Positions 1-8,247 of a stretch of DNA of 64,000 bases are shown piece by piece (positions within the stretch are counted from its first letter, which is position 1; every line of letters starts with the position of its first letter). A model generated the notes under the pieces. The model ran no database searches, was not told where the DNA came from, and saw only the letters and a list, made by a program, of their open reading frames with translations. The DNA comes from Sodalis ligni. GTDB lineage: Bacteria > Pseudomonadota > Gammaproteobacteria > Enterobacterales > Enterobacteriaceae. The position numbers were made by a program, and so were the translations under genes. The stretch covers positions 4,216,337 to 4,280,336 of the forward strand of contig NZ_CP075169.1 in the NCBI RefSeq assembly GCF_016865525.2. The letters run 5' to 3'.

Positions 1-73
1 GCGACACTGCGACGGCCCGCCGCGAAACGGGCATGGCAGCATTGACATAACATGGGTAACTTGCCGTCATAAA

Positions 74-547
74 TCATTTGCTGCTACCCCTGAGCGCCTT
101 CACTTGCTCAAGCCTTTCAGTTAAAAAAGCCAATTCCTGACCAGCCTTATAAATTTGTGCACTCAGATCGCTTAATTTGAACTGTTGAGTTCTCACCCGT
201 GCCCGGCAGTTGAGTTCCTCCTGTTTGAGCTTTTCCAGTCCAGTGCGGTGATCAGTAATTTCCCGGCGTAATGTTTGCAGCTCCCAGTCAACCTTCGTCT
301 CTCCGTCTGTGACGGAATTGATCCAATCAAACGGATCAACCACAGCGCCGCATGAGCGGCACGTTAATGTGCGAAGATGATCGTCAACCAAAATCTTTGG
401 ATGGGTACACCAGCGATTTTTGCTTTTCGCGTCTGGCGCTTTTACAAAATTGCGCATTTCCTTGATGTCGGCATTGGCATCAAATCGCTTTGTGAAAACC
501 AGTACGTTATCGCTGTCGTCTGGAGGTAAATCGGATTCATCGCTCAT
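74..547 (-). CDS. Phage protein with zinc-ribbon-like motif and coiled coil
   Basis: Not a family I can name. The N-terminal third is acidic. Residues 47-66 carry C47-x-H49, then C63-x2-C66, a plausible single zinc site. Residues 86-155 are charged and heptad-like, so a coiled coil is likely. Its ATG overlaps the stop of the upstream HNH gene (ATGA), so it is translationally coupled at the distal end of the leftward early operon. A DNA- or protein-binding accessory role is a guess from the Zn motif. Confidence 0.7.
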   Translation of the reverse strand: MSDESDLPPDDSDNVLVFTKRFDANADIKEMRNFVKAPDAKSKNRWCTHPKILVDDHLRTLTCRSCGAVVDPFDWINSVTDGETKVDWELQTLRREITDHRTGLEKLKQEELNCRARVRTQQFKLSDLSAQIYKAGQELAFLTERLEQVKALRGSSK

Positions 548-969
548 GCGGCCTCCGATTTGGCTTTATATCGCTCGAACCAGAAAACAACTGGCGACGG
601 AGTTACTTGAATTTGCCCGAAGCGTTCAGCGGTGCGGAAATTGACGGAATATGCACGGGCGCGTTCAGCTTGAGCGAAAATTTCATGCCTAAATTCTTCG
701 AGACTGAACCCGCCCTTAAATAAATTGCAGGGTGCGCATGCCGGAAAGAGATTTTCAAATGTATCCAGATGCTCATTCATCAATTCGCCAGTAGCCCGGA
801 GTTTCCATACCCCCTTTGCGCGGGCTTTTTGGTCTATTTCAAGTATCCGCCCGACTTTTTCAACGTGGTCTGCGTGCCACCCTTTCTCGGATAACTTGCA
901 ACCGCAATAAGCGCACCGGCCACCGAATTTTTGCTTAAGTTCTTCCCGCTGCTTTTTTGATAGCTTCAT
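544..969 (-). CDS. HNH endonuclease family protein
   Basis: A 141-residue HNH-fold protein. A CxxC pair (C19, C22) is followed by the H-A-D-H core at 32-35, N73 and a second CxxC (C78-A-P-C81) followed by NLFKGG, the usual betabetaalpha-metal HNH layout. Predicted to nick or cut DNA. In lambdoid phages such genes sit near replication or methylase genes and may act in recombination, packaging or host exclusion; the substrate is not evident. ATGA overlaps on both sides couple it to the cytosine methyltransferase gene upstream and to the 157-aa gene downstream. Confidence 0.85.
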   Translation of the reverse strand: MKLSKKQREELKQKFGGRCAYCGCKLSEKGWHADHVEKVGRILEIDQKARAKGVWKLRATGELMNEHLDTFENLFPACAPCNLFKGGFSLEEFRHEIFAQAERARAYSVNFRTAERFGQIQVTPSPVVFWFERYKAKSEAA

Positions 970-3215
970 GCCGCTTCCTCGGCCTTGGCCTGGCAGAGCT
1001 CTGGGATATTAGCCCGGACTAAAGCTTCAGCAAACGGCGGCGGGACGGCGTTGCCGCAGCGGGCGACCTGCTGCTCTTTCGTGTATTTTTTGCCTTTGTA
1101 ATCCTGATCGATGACGTACCACGCCGGAAATCCCTGGGCGCCATAGAGTTCGGGCGGTTGCAGCATACGTAGGGTGATATCCACCAATGCCCACCAGGCA
1201 CCCTGATAGCTCATCAAAACCGTATCGGCCGGTTCGGGGAAATGCTCGGGCAGGTATTTATGCAGCAGATCTGCGCACTGGCGGGCCTTTTCCCGGTGCT
1301 CCGTTGACAGGCAATCGGCCGGCACATTGACGACCTGCACTACCCCCATTCGGGCTTTGGCTGTAAGGGTGTGCACCGGTTCATCAACGCCCTGCGACTG
1401 GCCGCCGCAACTGTAATATTTGACGACGTAGGCTGTTACAAGCCGCTGATTGCTGCCGGCCGACGTTATTGTGGACATCGGCGCGTCGGCCGCGTGGCCA
1501 TCGCCATCGTAAAACCCGCCATTAGCCTGCTCGAAGAATGCGGAAGTTAACGCGCTCGGTACGCTGCTGGCGGTTACTGTATTTAGCGGGGTATCGAGAG
1601 AGCGGACACCGTCACTCCAGCGTTTGGCGCCGGTACCGCACTGCTCGCCGTGGCCCATGTCTACTAGATTGCCGCAAATCAGGGCCTGTTCCCCGCGGTG
1701 CGCAGCCGTTATAGTTGGCAGCGGATCTGCTGGGGTGGTGCCTGGCCGGTCGCCGTGATGGGTCAAATGTGCCAAGTGTGCGGACACAAGGGCATGCTTA
1801 TTGGCAGCAACGACAGTTCCCAGCGGAGCATTGATGTCCTGCGCCCGCGGTTGCTGGCCTTCGCGTTCGCCGTAGCCGATAGTTATCAGATGGGCGCCGA
1901 CCAGCGCAGATTTTCCGCCACCGCCAGCCGTAACCGTGCCCAGCGGTTCATCGGCGCCGTGCCCTACGCTATTCCCCATGTCACGCTGGATATGCGCAGT
2001 GACCAATTCAGCGCCGACGAGCGCATGGTGCCCACCGCCAGCTGTAATTGTTGATAGCGGTTGGTCTATATCGTGGCCGGTGAGGTGTGCGTCACTGGTG
2101 CCGTGAAGGGAAACCAGCGACGGCGCAACAACCGAGAAATGTCCACCTTTGACCTGGGCGCAAAGCGTCCGCAATGGCTCATCCACCGGCATCGTCCGCT
2201 GATTGCTGGCATTGGCGTGTTCATTCAGAAACGGCGCGAGCACAGGTTTCACGACGGCGCGATGATTTTCCGTGGTAAGCGTGCCGATTGGCTGATCTAC
2301 GGGGGCCGGTTTACCGCTATATTCCGAACCGCCCGCGCCGACGATGAACGGCTCTGTGTTAGTCAGGACATGGCGCCACAATCCTTTTGCGACACGACGT
2401 AGAGTATTATCGGCCAGCGCCTTTTTGCGTTCGAAAATACTCGGGCTCGGGATTTTCCAGTCAATGATTTCAGCTGCAGTGTGGAACGGTTGAAATTTTC
2501 CGCTTCGAACTTCTGGCGATTTTCTGTCACCATGCGTTTGTTTCGGCCAAGCAATCGGCCGCCCATCACAACGCATCACCATAAAGAACCTTTCCCTGAT
2601 AGTCGGCGTCCCCAGATGACTGGCGCGCAATTCCCGATATTCGACGTCATAACCGAGTCCGGCAATGAGCCGGCGTCGATCCTCACTATCTGCGGCAATA
2701 CCGAGGACTTCGCAACATTCATCCAGTGCAGGATGATCAGCGGCAATGCCGGTCGTCAGCATCGCTACAAATGCCGCAAAGGTTTCACCTGCCCGGGCCG
2801 GGTCAGGTCTGTGTGTACCGTCAGCCATGGTCAAAAGTGGGCCCCAGGTTTTAAACTCTTTGACGTTTTCGAGTATGCCCACCCGAAAATGGGTATCTAA
2901 CGCCCAGCGAACAGAGACCCAGGCCAACCCCCTGATTTCTTTTTTGACGGGAGTGGCGCCCTTTGCCTTGCTAAAATGGCGACAATCAGGCGAAAACCAG
3001 ACCAGGGCCGGGCGCCGGCCGCCGCAGGCAACCACGGGATCAACGTCAAAAACGTTTTCGCAGTAATGCAACGTGTCGGGGTGGTTTGTCATATGCATAT
3101 CGATCGCGTTTTGGTCGTGATTGATTGCAATGTCCACGCTGCGCCCGATCGCCATTTCTATACCCGTACTGGCACCGCCACCACCGGCAAAATTATCAAC
3201 AATAATTTCTCTCAC
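966..3215 (-). CDS. Phage DNA (cytosine-5) methyltransferase with repeat-rich central region
   Basis: A 749-residue C5-cytosine methyltransferase. The SAM site is motif I (DNFAGGGGAS, 7-16). The catalytic loop reads WFSPDCRHFSKAKG (73-86), with C78 as the likely nucleophile in an SPDC context rather than the classical PCQ. ENV is at 116-118, RERFF at 207-211 (motif VIII-like) and the C-terminal GNAVPP at 721-726 (motif X). Where a single target-recognition domain is expected, residues about 306-626 hold roughly nine degenerate copies of a D-x-P-[LI]-x-T-[ILV]-T-A unit. It probably modifies phage DNA against host restriction. ATGA overlaps with both neighbours; start chosen from the overlap with the upstream methyltransferase gene. 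Confidence 0.88.
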   Translation of the reverse strand: MREIIVDNFAGGGGASTGIEMAIGRSVDIAINHDQNAIDMHMTNHPDTLHYCENVFDVDPVVACGGRRPALVWFSPDCRHFSKAKGATPVKKEIRGLAWVSVRWALDTHFRVGILENVKEFKTWGPLLTMADGTHRPDPARAGETFAAFVAMLTTGIAADHPALDECCEVLGIAADSEDRRRLIAGLGYDVEYRELRASHLGTPTIRERFFMVMRCDGRPIAWPKQTHGDRKSPEVRSGKFQPFHTAAEIIDWKIPSPSIFERKKALADNTLRRVAKGLWRHVLTNTEPFIVGAGGSEYSGKPAPVDQPIGTLTTENHRAVVKPVLAPFLNEHANASNQRTMPVDEPLRTLCAQVKGGHFSVVAPSLVSLHGTSDAHLTGHDIDQPLSTITAGGGHHALVGAELVTAHIQRDMGNSVGHGADEPLGTVTAGGGGKSALVGAHLITIGYGEREGQQPRAQDINAPLGTVVAANKHALVSAHLAHLTHHGDRPGTTPADPLPTITAAHRGEQALICGNLVDMGHGEQCGTGAKRWSDGVRSLDTPLNTVTASSVPSALTSAFFEQANGGFYDGDGHAADAPMSTITSAGSNQRLVTAYVVKYYSCGGQSQGVDEPVHTLTAKARMGVVQVVNVPADCLSTEHREKARQCADLLHKYLPEHFPEPADTVLMSYQGAWWALVDITLRMLQPPELYGAQGFPAWYVIDQDYKGKKYTKEQQVARCGNAVPPPFAEALVRANIPELCQAKAEEAA

Positions 3216-3960
3216 GCTGTTGCTCCCATGGCTGCGGTTAATTTGACGGTCTGTTGGATGATGGCGTCGGTGGTCATACCGTCTAATTTCATGCGATTAA
3301 TGTGACTGCGGATTTTGTTTTGCAGATCTGCCGGGAGACTGCCGGCAGCCGGTACCTGGTCGAACAGGAAATGGACCTCGGCCGGCCAGACGGTTTCCGG
3401 TACATCCGGTTTCAGTAGCGATTCAAGTTCGATAATGCGTCTGGTGGCGTATGCCAGCAGGGGATCGGATTCGGGTTTTGCTGTAGATTCGTCCTTGAGA
3501 AAGGTCATCCAATGGGTGTCTGACCTCTTGCCGGACTTATGCCCCACCACCGGCTTATGGTCAGTCAGCGCGAGAATATGACTCACCGAAATATGTGTTT
3601 CGTTCCATTTAAATATCAGTACGCCGCCGGGCCGCAGCACCCTGAACGCCTCACAAAATCCGGCGCGCAGGTCCGCCTGCCATGTCTCCTTATTCAGCAC
3701 ACCGTATTTTGCTCTCATCCAACTACCCCCCCTGCGCGGGCCATATGCGGCGGGTCAAACACCACCAGGCTGAAAGTGGAATCGGCGAAAGGAAGATGGC
3801 GAAAATCGGCTATCAGGTCAGGGCGAATCTCCAGGGCCCGGCCGTCACAGAGTGTATGACTTTCGGCCCTGATATCGACGAATACGGCCCGGTCATCATC
3901 ATGATCAAACCAGAAGGCACGGCCGCCGCAGCACATATCAAGAATTGGCGGATTTTTCAT
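3212..3960 (-). pseudogene. Phage class I SAM-dependent methyltransferase, split at a G7 tract
   Basis: Two adjacent frames together make one methyltransferase. The upstream frame (3715-3960, 81 aa) has SAM motif I (ILDMCCGGRAF) and catalytic VVFDPPH. The downstream frame (3212-3718, 168 aa) continues with RAKYGVLNKETW, then FRVLRPGGVLIFKW. The break is a run of seven G (C at 3726-3732 on the + strand). An eighth G would read ARAGGGSWMRAKYG straight through. The downstream frame also has its own ATG overlapping the upstream stop (ATGA), so two polypeptides or -1 frameshifting are possible. The DPPH motif points to an N6-adenine or N4-cytosine DNA methylase fold; the substrate is unproven. Confidence 0.75.
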
Positions 3961-4169
3961 AAGTCATTTGCCGCCTGAGTGAAAGCGCGATCGATTTTAT
4001 CAATCGCTGCCACGCATGCCGTACGAACGGTTTTCTCGTAACCTTCGGTCATCTTGACGTTCGATATGTCAGAACGCATGCCGATAGTCACTTCGCCGAT
4101 GAATACCTCTTTGACGTCGCCCTGGATTGAAACCCTGACAACGACTTTCGGATCGAGATTATTTGGCAT
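3957..4169 (-). CDS. Small phage protein, unknown function
   Basis: A 70-residue soluble protein I do not recognise. The first half is predicted beta-rich (alternating V/I, residues 9-32) and the second half helical, ending in a basic/acidic helix. It overlaps the 98-aa winged-helix gene by 11 nt upstream and the methyltransferase by ATGA downstream, so it belongs to the same polycistronic message. Support rests on this tight coupling; function unknown. Confidence 0.6.
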   Translation of the reverse strand: MPNNLDPKVVVRVSIQGDVKEVFIGEVTIGMRSDISNVKMTEGYEKTVRTACVAAIDKIDRAFTQAANDL

Positions 4170-4455
4170 GCTCGCCCCCTTCCCTCACCAGGGATATTCG
4201 GCGGTTGAAAAAGTCCACCATGCGGTTAACGCCATATGCTTCTTGTGGAGATTTATCCTCAATGATCCCCGGATAAATTTGCTGACGATTACCATCCAAT
4301 CTGACGGAAATTTTTCCATCTTCCTTCAGCCGTTTAATCGCCTCATTGACAGCAGATTTACACAGACCGAGTCCTCGGGAAATTTCTGCGGAAGTAGAAC
4401 CTTCATGGCTTTTTATAAAACGTGTTACGCGCTGTTTCGTTGATAGTTCGGTCAT
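4159..4455 (-). CDS. Phage winged-helix DNA-binding protein
   Basis: A 98-residue protein with an N-terminal winged helix-turn-helix: residues 4-60 give helix, then TSAEISRGLGLCKSAVNEAI as HTH, then the wing KISVRLDGNRQQIY. This resembles MarR/ArsR-like HTH folds common in lambdoid replication regions. Probably a phage regulator; the target is unknown. Its ATG lies inside one of four copies of a conserved leader motif (4450-4471, minus strand), so the motif covers the start codon. It follows the P-type replication gene. Confidence 0.7.
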   Translation of the reverse strand: MTELSTKQRVTRFIKSHEGSTSAEISRGLGLCKSAVNEAIKRLKEDGKISVRLDGNRQQIYPGIIEDKSPQEAYGVNRMVDFFNRRISLVREGGEHAK

Positions 4456-4471
4456 TGGTCAAATCTCGATT
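4450..4471 (-). promoter_or_regulatory. Copy 1 of the TCGAG-TTGACC leader motif
   Basis: On the minus strand reads TCGAGATTTGACCAATGACC, covering the start codon of the winged-helix gene. Similar sequences at 7664-7686 (-), 11303-11325 (+) and 13976-13998 (+) are each in the sense orientation of their operon, 5' of a gene. Function unknown. Confidence 0.55.
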
Positions 4472-4476
4472 TTTGG

Positions 4477-5133
4477 TTATTTACAAAGCCCTGCTGCTTT
4501 GCGACGCAAATATTCCGCATATAGCAATTGCGCCGGCGTCGGCCCTTCCGGATGCCGGGGCGGAGCTATCTGGCGCCGAATTGGCGGCACGCTCAGCCCG
4601 TTTTTAATATGCTTAATCCACTTAGTGAGGAGTTTTTCCGCTAGCCGCTCAAGTTCTCCCTCGGTCATGCGTCGGCCGGCGCGCTGCATTTCGATGCAGA
4701 TGTGATAGAGCACAGGATGGCGCCAGGGATATTCATCTGCTCCGCCGTAGCGATAAGATTCTTTGACCCATTTTTTGTGCTCTGACAAAATACCGTAGAC
4801 AGTGAGCCCAAGCGGGTTCGCACCGGTAGCGGCAACCAGCGAAACGAATTCAGCTAAGTCAGGCGGCCAGGTATTGCCGGCGGCGCATTTTTCGAGGCAA
4901 GCCTGAACGACTTGACCAATCTCATTTTCAGTCAGATGACCAATCGTCGCTGCCCAGGTCGATGTAGGTATCGCCCCGTTCTTGGATATCCACCGGTCGC
5001 TGTAAATCTCGACCATGGCCTGCCACAGCCTGGACAAAATCATCTCCGTGTCGCTCGGCTGTGGCCTGCCGGAATTTCTGCATTGCTCGAGATTCACCAC
5101 TGTGCTGGAGGGTTGCCTGGTTCGGTTTTCCAT
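4477..5133 (-). CDS. Phage replication protein P-like (helicase loader family)
   Basis: A 218-residue protein matching the replication P family of lambdoid phages. An N-terminal basic stretch is followed by W35-centred helices (ILSRLWQAMVEIYSDRW), a middle region including TWPPDLAEFVSLV, and a C-terminal helical part ending LLYAEYLRRKAAG. Family members recruit the host DnaB helicase to the phage origin. I chose the start at 5133 (MENRTRQ), which has an AAGGGG ribosome site a few bases upstream; a longer frame to 5187 lacks one. The first 206 nt overlap the 3' end of the O-like gene in another frame. Confidence 0.8.
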   Translation of the reverse strand: MENRTRQPSSTVVNLEQCRNSGRPQPSDTEMILSRLWQAMVEIYSDRWISKNGAIPTSTWAATIGHLTENEIGQVVQACLEKCAAGNTWPPDLAEFVSLVAATGANPLGLTVYGILSEHKKWVKESYRYGGADEYPWRHPVLYHICIEMQRAGRRMTEGELERLAEKLLTKWIKHIKNGLSVPPIRRQIAPPRHPEGPTPAQLLYAEYLRRKAAGLCK

Positions 5134-5902
5134 TGGGTGCCCCTTGTGATTTTTGGTTGAGTGCTTGACGGCGTTCGTACAGCACACTGTCGGCGAATTT
5201 CTGTTCCCACTGAACGTGGTGGAATACCTTGCCCTCGGCTTGCCAGTACGTCACGAAGCGAGAGAGCTCGGCGTCTGTGTAACCTGGATCAGGTCCGTCA
5301 AGGATTCGGTTCCAAACCCCGGCCCGTCGCCGAAAATCCTGAGAGGGTCTCCAGGCAGTGTGCATGGAGAATTTACCGATGGGTTCATCGACCTCAGGAA
5401 TAAACTCCGGCTGAACAGGTTTGGGGGGTGGGGTTGGATCTTGCAAAACATCCCCATCGGTTAAAATTTTGACTTCGCCAGAGAGAGTGGTTTTATCCTT
5501 TCCCTGATCCATTCCCTGATCCATTCCTACAGGTACTTGTCCGGTATCAGTACCGTACTCATACGGTAATAACTCTAACTCTTTGATTTTACTTTCTTTA
5601 CCTTTATTCACCACTTGGTGTTTTGTGAAATTTTTAATTAACCCAAAATGCTTGCCGTCAGGAGCTGAAAACATGGATAAATAACCATGGTTTGAAAGCT
5701 CCCGTATCATTACGGTAATAGGAACGGAAGGTTCCCGTAGTGGGAAAACGGCAGCCTTTATGAGTTTTGGGTTTGCGTTGAAGTATCCTTCATCGTCAGC
5801 ATAATTCAGCAAACCAATTGCCAATAAGCACGCACATTCCGACGCTTCAGCCAAATCCTCGTCTGTCCAAAATTCCGGTTTGATTGTGCGTATACGAGCC
5901 AT
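4928..5902 (-). CDS. Phage replication initiator O-like / DnaT-domain protein
   Basis: A 324-residue protein. The N-terminus (MARIRTIKPEFWTDEDLAEA) is the winged-helix start typical of lambdoid replication proteins. The middle (about 110-175) is Q/D/P-rich linker, where such genes usually hold the phage origin iterons. Residues about 190-245 (WRPSQDFRRRAG ... FVTYWQAEG ... WEQKFADSVL) match the DnaT-like DNA-binding domain. It likely opens the origin and recruits the P protein just downstream. The 206-nt overlap with the P gene is unusually long; residues after about 255 may be a read-through tail. Confidence 0.82.
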   Translation of the reverse strand: MARIRTIKPEFWTDEDLAEASECACLLAIGLLNYADDEGYFNANPKLIKAAVFPLREPSVPITVMIRELSNHGYLSMFSAPDGKHFGLIKNFTKHQVVNKGKESKIKELELLPYEYGTDTGQVPVGMDQGMDQGKDKTTLSGEVKILTDGDVLQDPTPPPKPVQPEFIPEVDEPIGKFSMHTAWRPSQDFRRRAGVWNRILDGPDPGYTDAELSRFVTYWQAEGKVFHHVQWEQKFADSVLYERRQALNQKSQGAPNGKPNQATLQHSGESRAMQKFRQATAERHGDDFVQAVAGHGRDLQRPVDIQERGDTYIDLGSDDWSSD

Positions 5903-6640
5903 TTAGAACTCTCCGGATTGTTTTGAATCGTATGTTTGGTTATTTTTGTTTCTCTGACTCCTGTAAAGGTATTTTTCATATCGTTGGTAAAGCTCGCTAA
6001 CAATCATCTGGGCGTTTCCGTTATGCAGAACAAGGGAACGACCATCAATATTTTGTCTCTTGAGGATTAAGGCAGATAATCGAATAAGCCCTTCCGCTGC
6101 AGCATCCGCGTTTCCAAAAATCTCTATCCTCAATTCTTCAAATAAATACCGTAGATTCAGTTTTGAGGGTTTATCAAAAGTAATGATCTGATAATTATCA
6201 GCTAACGCCTCTACATTTGACTTTCTTTCTAAAAGCCCAACATCAATGAAGGCCGTGTTAATTTCTTCAATTGAGCATCGAAAAAATTCTCTTGATTGAT
6301 TAATCCTTGCCGAACTCAGATGTTCGTGAATTCTTTCCTCGTCACTGCGGGGATCATTAGAGAAAAAAGCTAATTCGACTTTATAGGGCAAAGGAACGCC
6401 CGTGCCGTGCGATATTTCTGCCGCCCTGGATTCCGGGTCGGTTGTGGTCATCCCTATTTTATAAAGCCCAGGCATAGCTTCATTGCTAAGGACGTACACC
6501 CACCCGCAAAGAGTAAAGCTATCCGGAATGGGCAAGGTGGTGGCGCATTCAGTAATATAATTAATCGGTGCAATAGGCTCAAAATGATGATTTTCTTCAT
6601 CATCGTTTTGAGGGAACGGATTTGTGTCAAAGAAATCCAT
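5903..6640 (-). CDS. GIY-YIG nuclease family (T5orf172/MUG113-like) phage protein
   Basis: A 245-residue protein. Residues 47-77 (WVYVLSNEAMPGLYKIGMTTTDPESRAAEIS) match the T5orf172-type GIY-YIG domain, with the paired Y-x-n-LYKIG strands and the following R. Then come helix EERIHEHLSSARI and SREFFRCS, the usual E/FF block of this family. Predicted nuclease; the biological target is unknown. Base composition is AT-richer than the methyltransferase and DUF1627 neighbours, suggesting a mobile insertion between replication genes. Its ATG overlaps the upstream stop by one base (TAATG). Confidence 0.75.
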   Translation of the reverse strand: MDFFDTNPFPQNDDEENHHFEPIAPINYITECATTLPIPDSFTLCGWVYVLSNEAMPGLYKIGMTTTDPESRAAEISHGTGVPLPYKVELAFFSNDPRSDEERIHEHLSSARINQSREFFRCSIEEINTAFIDVGLLERKSNVEALADNYQIITFDKPSKLNLRYLFEELRIEIFGNADAAAEGLIRLSALILKRQNIDGRSLVLHNGNAQMIVSELYQRYEKYLYRSQRNKNNQTYDSKQSGEF

Positions 6641-7377
6641 TACTCGCCATCCTTAGCGTCAACTGATGGCGCCGGGCCGGCCGCCATCGCCGCTAATGTG
6701 CTCTTGTAATTATTCAGTACCCGCAATGCTGCTCGGCACTTCTCCAAGCGCGCAAGGCGGTTCTTGGTGCGCGAAATTTCCTTCCCGAGCTCGCGCAATG
6801 TTGGGACTTCTATGGCCACAGAGGGTTTCACGAAAACGGGAATCGAATCGATAAATTCCGCCTCACTTTCACCCGGGCCGGCTGGCTGTTCATCAGGGAT
6901 TTTTGCCGTGATTACTATCGGCGGCAGTTCGACAAAGCCAGGGGGGATATCGGGTGCTTCGGCTGGTTGCTCTGGTTGCTGTTCAGGCAGGCAGTAATAA
7001 AATTTGCCATTGTCGTTTCGGCGCAATACCTGGCCCCGGTTGAGAGCCACTTCAAGAATTGAGGCTATCCGCCTGGCGGTTGTGCCAGTCATCTGCGCCA
7101 AACTCTCTGCAGTTTGCGGTCCTTCACGGGTAATAATTGTAATGAGGTTATTGGCCGTAATCGCTACTTGTTCAATACGTTGCAAGGGAATTGGTGCAGA
7201 AACAGGTATTTCGGCAATCGGCAATTGCCAAAGACCATTCACCTGACAGATTTTCCCAAGGTCTTCGTGTTCGCGCAGCATTTCAAGCGCGGGGCGAATA
7301 TCTATCTGCATTCGGGCGGCGATGTCCCGCGTGGTCGCCTTTTCCATCTTCCCGATGACATCCAGTAAAGTTTCCAT
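6640..7377 (-). CDS. DUF1627-type phage protein with N-terminal HTH
   Basis: A 245-residue protein resembling the DUF1627 family of lambdoid prophages. Residues 1-55 form a winged-helix-like unit (TTRDIAARMQIDIRPALEML ... GKICQVNGLWQL). A second HTH-like unit lies at about 80-130 (AESLAQMTGTTARRIASILEVALNRGQVLRR ... FYY). A proline-rich linker and a C-terminal coiled coil (ELGKEISRTKNRLARLEKCRAAL) follow. Two HTH units suggest DNA binding. It sits between the YdaT module and the replication genes; the exact role is unknown. Confidence 0.72.
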   Translation of the reverse strand: METLLDVIGKMEKATTRDIAARMQIDIRPALEMLREHEDLGKICQVNGLWQLPIAEIPVSAPIPLQRIEQVAITANNLITIITREGPQTAESLAQMTGTTARRIASILEVALNRGQVLRRNDNGKFYYCLPEQQPEQPAEAPDIPPGFVELPPIVITAKIPDEQPAGPGESEAEFIDSIPVFVKPSVAIEVPTLRELGKEISRTKNRLARLEKCRAALRVLNNYKSTLAAMAAGPAPSVDAKDGE

Positions 7378-7396
7378 TGGATCCCCTGTTGTTTAT

Positions 7397-7646
7397 TTAT
7401 TGGCGCCGGCGCGGTGCAATTGCCGCTTTGGGCTTTTGCTTTCTTGCCGGCAGGCCGTATTTTTCTGCCCACAAACGCGCATGCCTGAGCACGTCGTCAT
7501 AGATGCGCCCTTTCCCGCTGCCCTGTGACATGCGCCGATAGAGGGCGATAGCTTCGTCTGCCCCCCCCCTGCGCAATTGCCGGGGTGTAGCCCTGCTTGA
7601 CCAGGGCTTCGCGGACGTTCTTTTCGATAAAGGATTCCCAACTCAT
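7397..7646 (-). pseudogene. Small phage protein frameshifted at a G9 tract
   Basis: From ATG 7646 the frame reads MSWESFIEKNVREALVKQGY then IAQGGG, and dies after the G run at 7561-7569. With eight G instead of nine it continues ADEAIALYRRMSQGSGKGRIYDDVLRHARLWAEKYG to a stop at 7397, about 82 aa. The continuation is clearly coding (helical, consistent with small lambdoid early proteins), so this is one gene broken by a single-base insertion or a sequencing error. A leader motif copy lies 18-40 nt upstream. Function unknown. Confidence 0.75.
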
Positions 7647-7663
7647 TGGATGGTTTCCTCGTA

Positions 7664-7686
7664 TGGTTTTTGGTCAAAACTCGATT
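7664..7686 (-). promoter_or_regulatory. Copy 2 of the TCGAG-TTGACC leader motif
   Basis: Minus strand reads TCGAGTTTTGACCAAAAACC between the end of ydaT and the frameshifted 82-aa gene. Sense orientation; near-identical to the copy at 11303. Confidence 0.6.
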
Positions 7687-8245
7687 ACAAACAATTTCCG
7701 AACAGGGCCGCGACGCTGGCCATTACCACGCTCCATCGCTCTTTTGGCGCCAGGCGGACGAGCGACTCTATGCCCTCCCGGATTTCTTTCTCAAGCTCGC
7801 GAACGGGCGCGCCCAGCAAAGATGCCCTGCTCGCTTCGGCGCATTCTTTCGTAGCCTCGGCGACGCGCACCAGGCGGTCATCCGGCTCAATGATGTCGGC
7901 GCGAAATTCAAGCGGGAGCACCTCGACAATGGCCGGCGTGAGCATGGCGACATAACGGCGGTACCGCGGGGAATCGCCGTCTATCCAGCGAAAGATTTTT
8001 TGGGCGTTGCGCTGGTGATTTTCATGGAACCGAATTTCCTCGCCTCCCTGCTCCCGCCAGGCGATGACAATCTCGGCCGCCACCGCTTCTTTGCTGCGCC
8101 ACTTCGCCGCCCATGCACGAACAGCGCAGCGGATCTTTTCGTGCGTGACGCCGTGACTTTTGGTGATGGGTGTTGCAGTTTTCTGATTGCTGTAAATCAA
8201 CCTTGTCAGGCGGTTGTCGTTATCATTCAATGGGCTGGCGCGCAT
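7685..8245 (-). CDS. ydaT: YdaT-like phage protein (Rac-type toxin / CII-like position)
   Basis: A 186-residue protein. Residues about 34-115 match the YdaT family: H-E-K-I-R-x-A-V-x-x-W, then RNAQKIFRWIDGDSP, then a helical MLTPAIVEVLP stretch. In E. coli Rac, ydaS and ydaT lie downstream of the repressor RacR; YdaT is toxic on ectopic expression and occupies the position of lambda cII. The protein is longer than E. coli YdaT (about 140 aa), with 30 extra N-terminal residues. Start 8245 has a GGAGT ribosome site 9 nt upstream and lies 2 nt after the ydaS stop. Expected to be silent in the lysogen. Confidence 0.8.
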   Translation of the reverse strand: MRASPLNDNDNRLTRLIYSNQKTATPITKSHGVTHEKIRCAVRAWAAKWRSKEAVAAEIVIAWREQGGEEIRFHENHQRNAQKIFRWIDGDSPRYRRYVAMLTPAIVEVLPLEFRADIIEPDDRLVRVAEATKECAEASRASLLGAPVRELEKEIREGIESLVRLAPKERWSVVMASVAALFGNCL

Positions 8246-8247
8246 AG

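Noticed and set aside
7393..7677. 94-aa minus-strand frame
   Set aside because: It is the wrong-frame shadow of the gene broken at the G9 tract; the real coding frame is 7397-7646 after correction.
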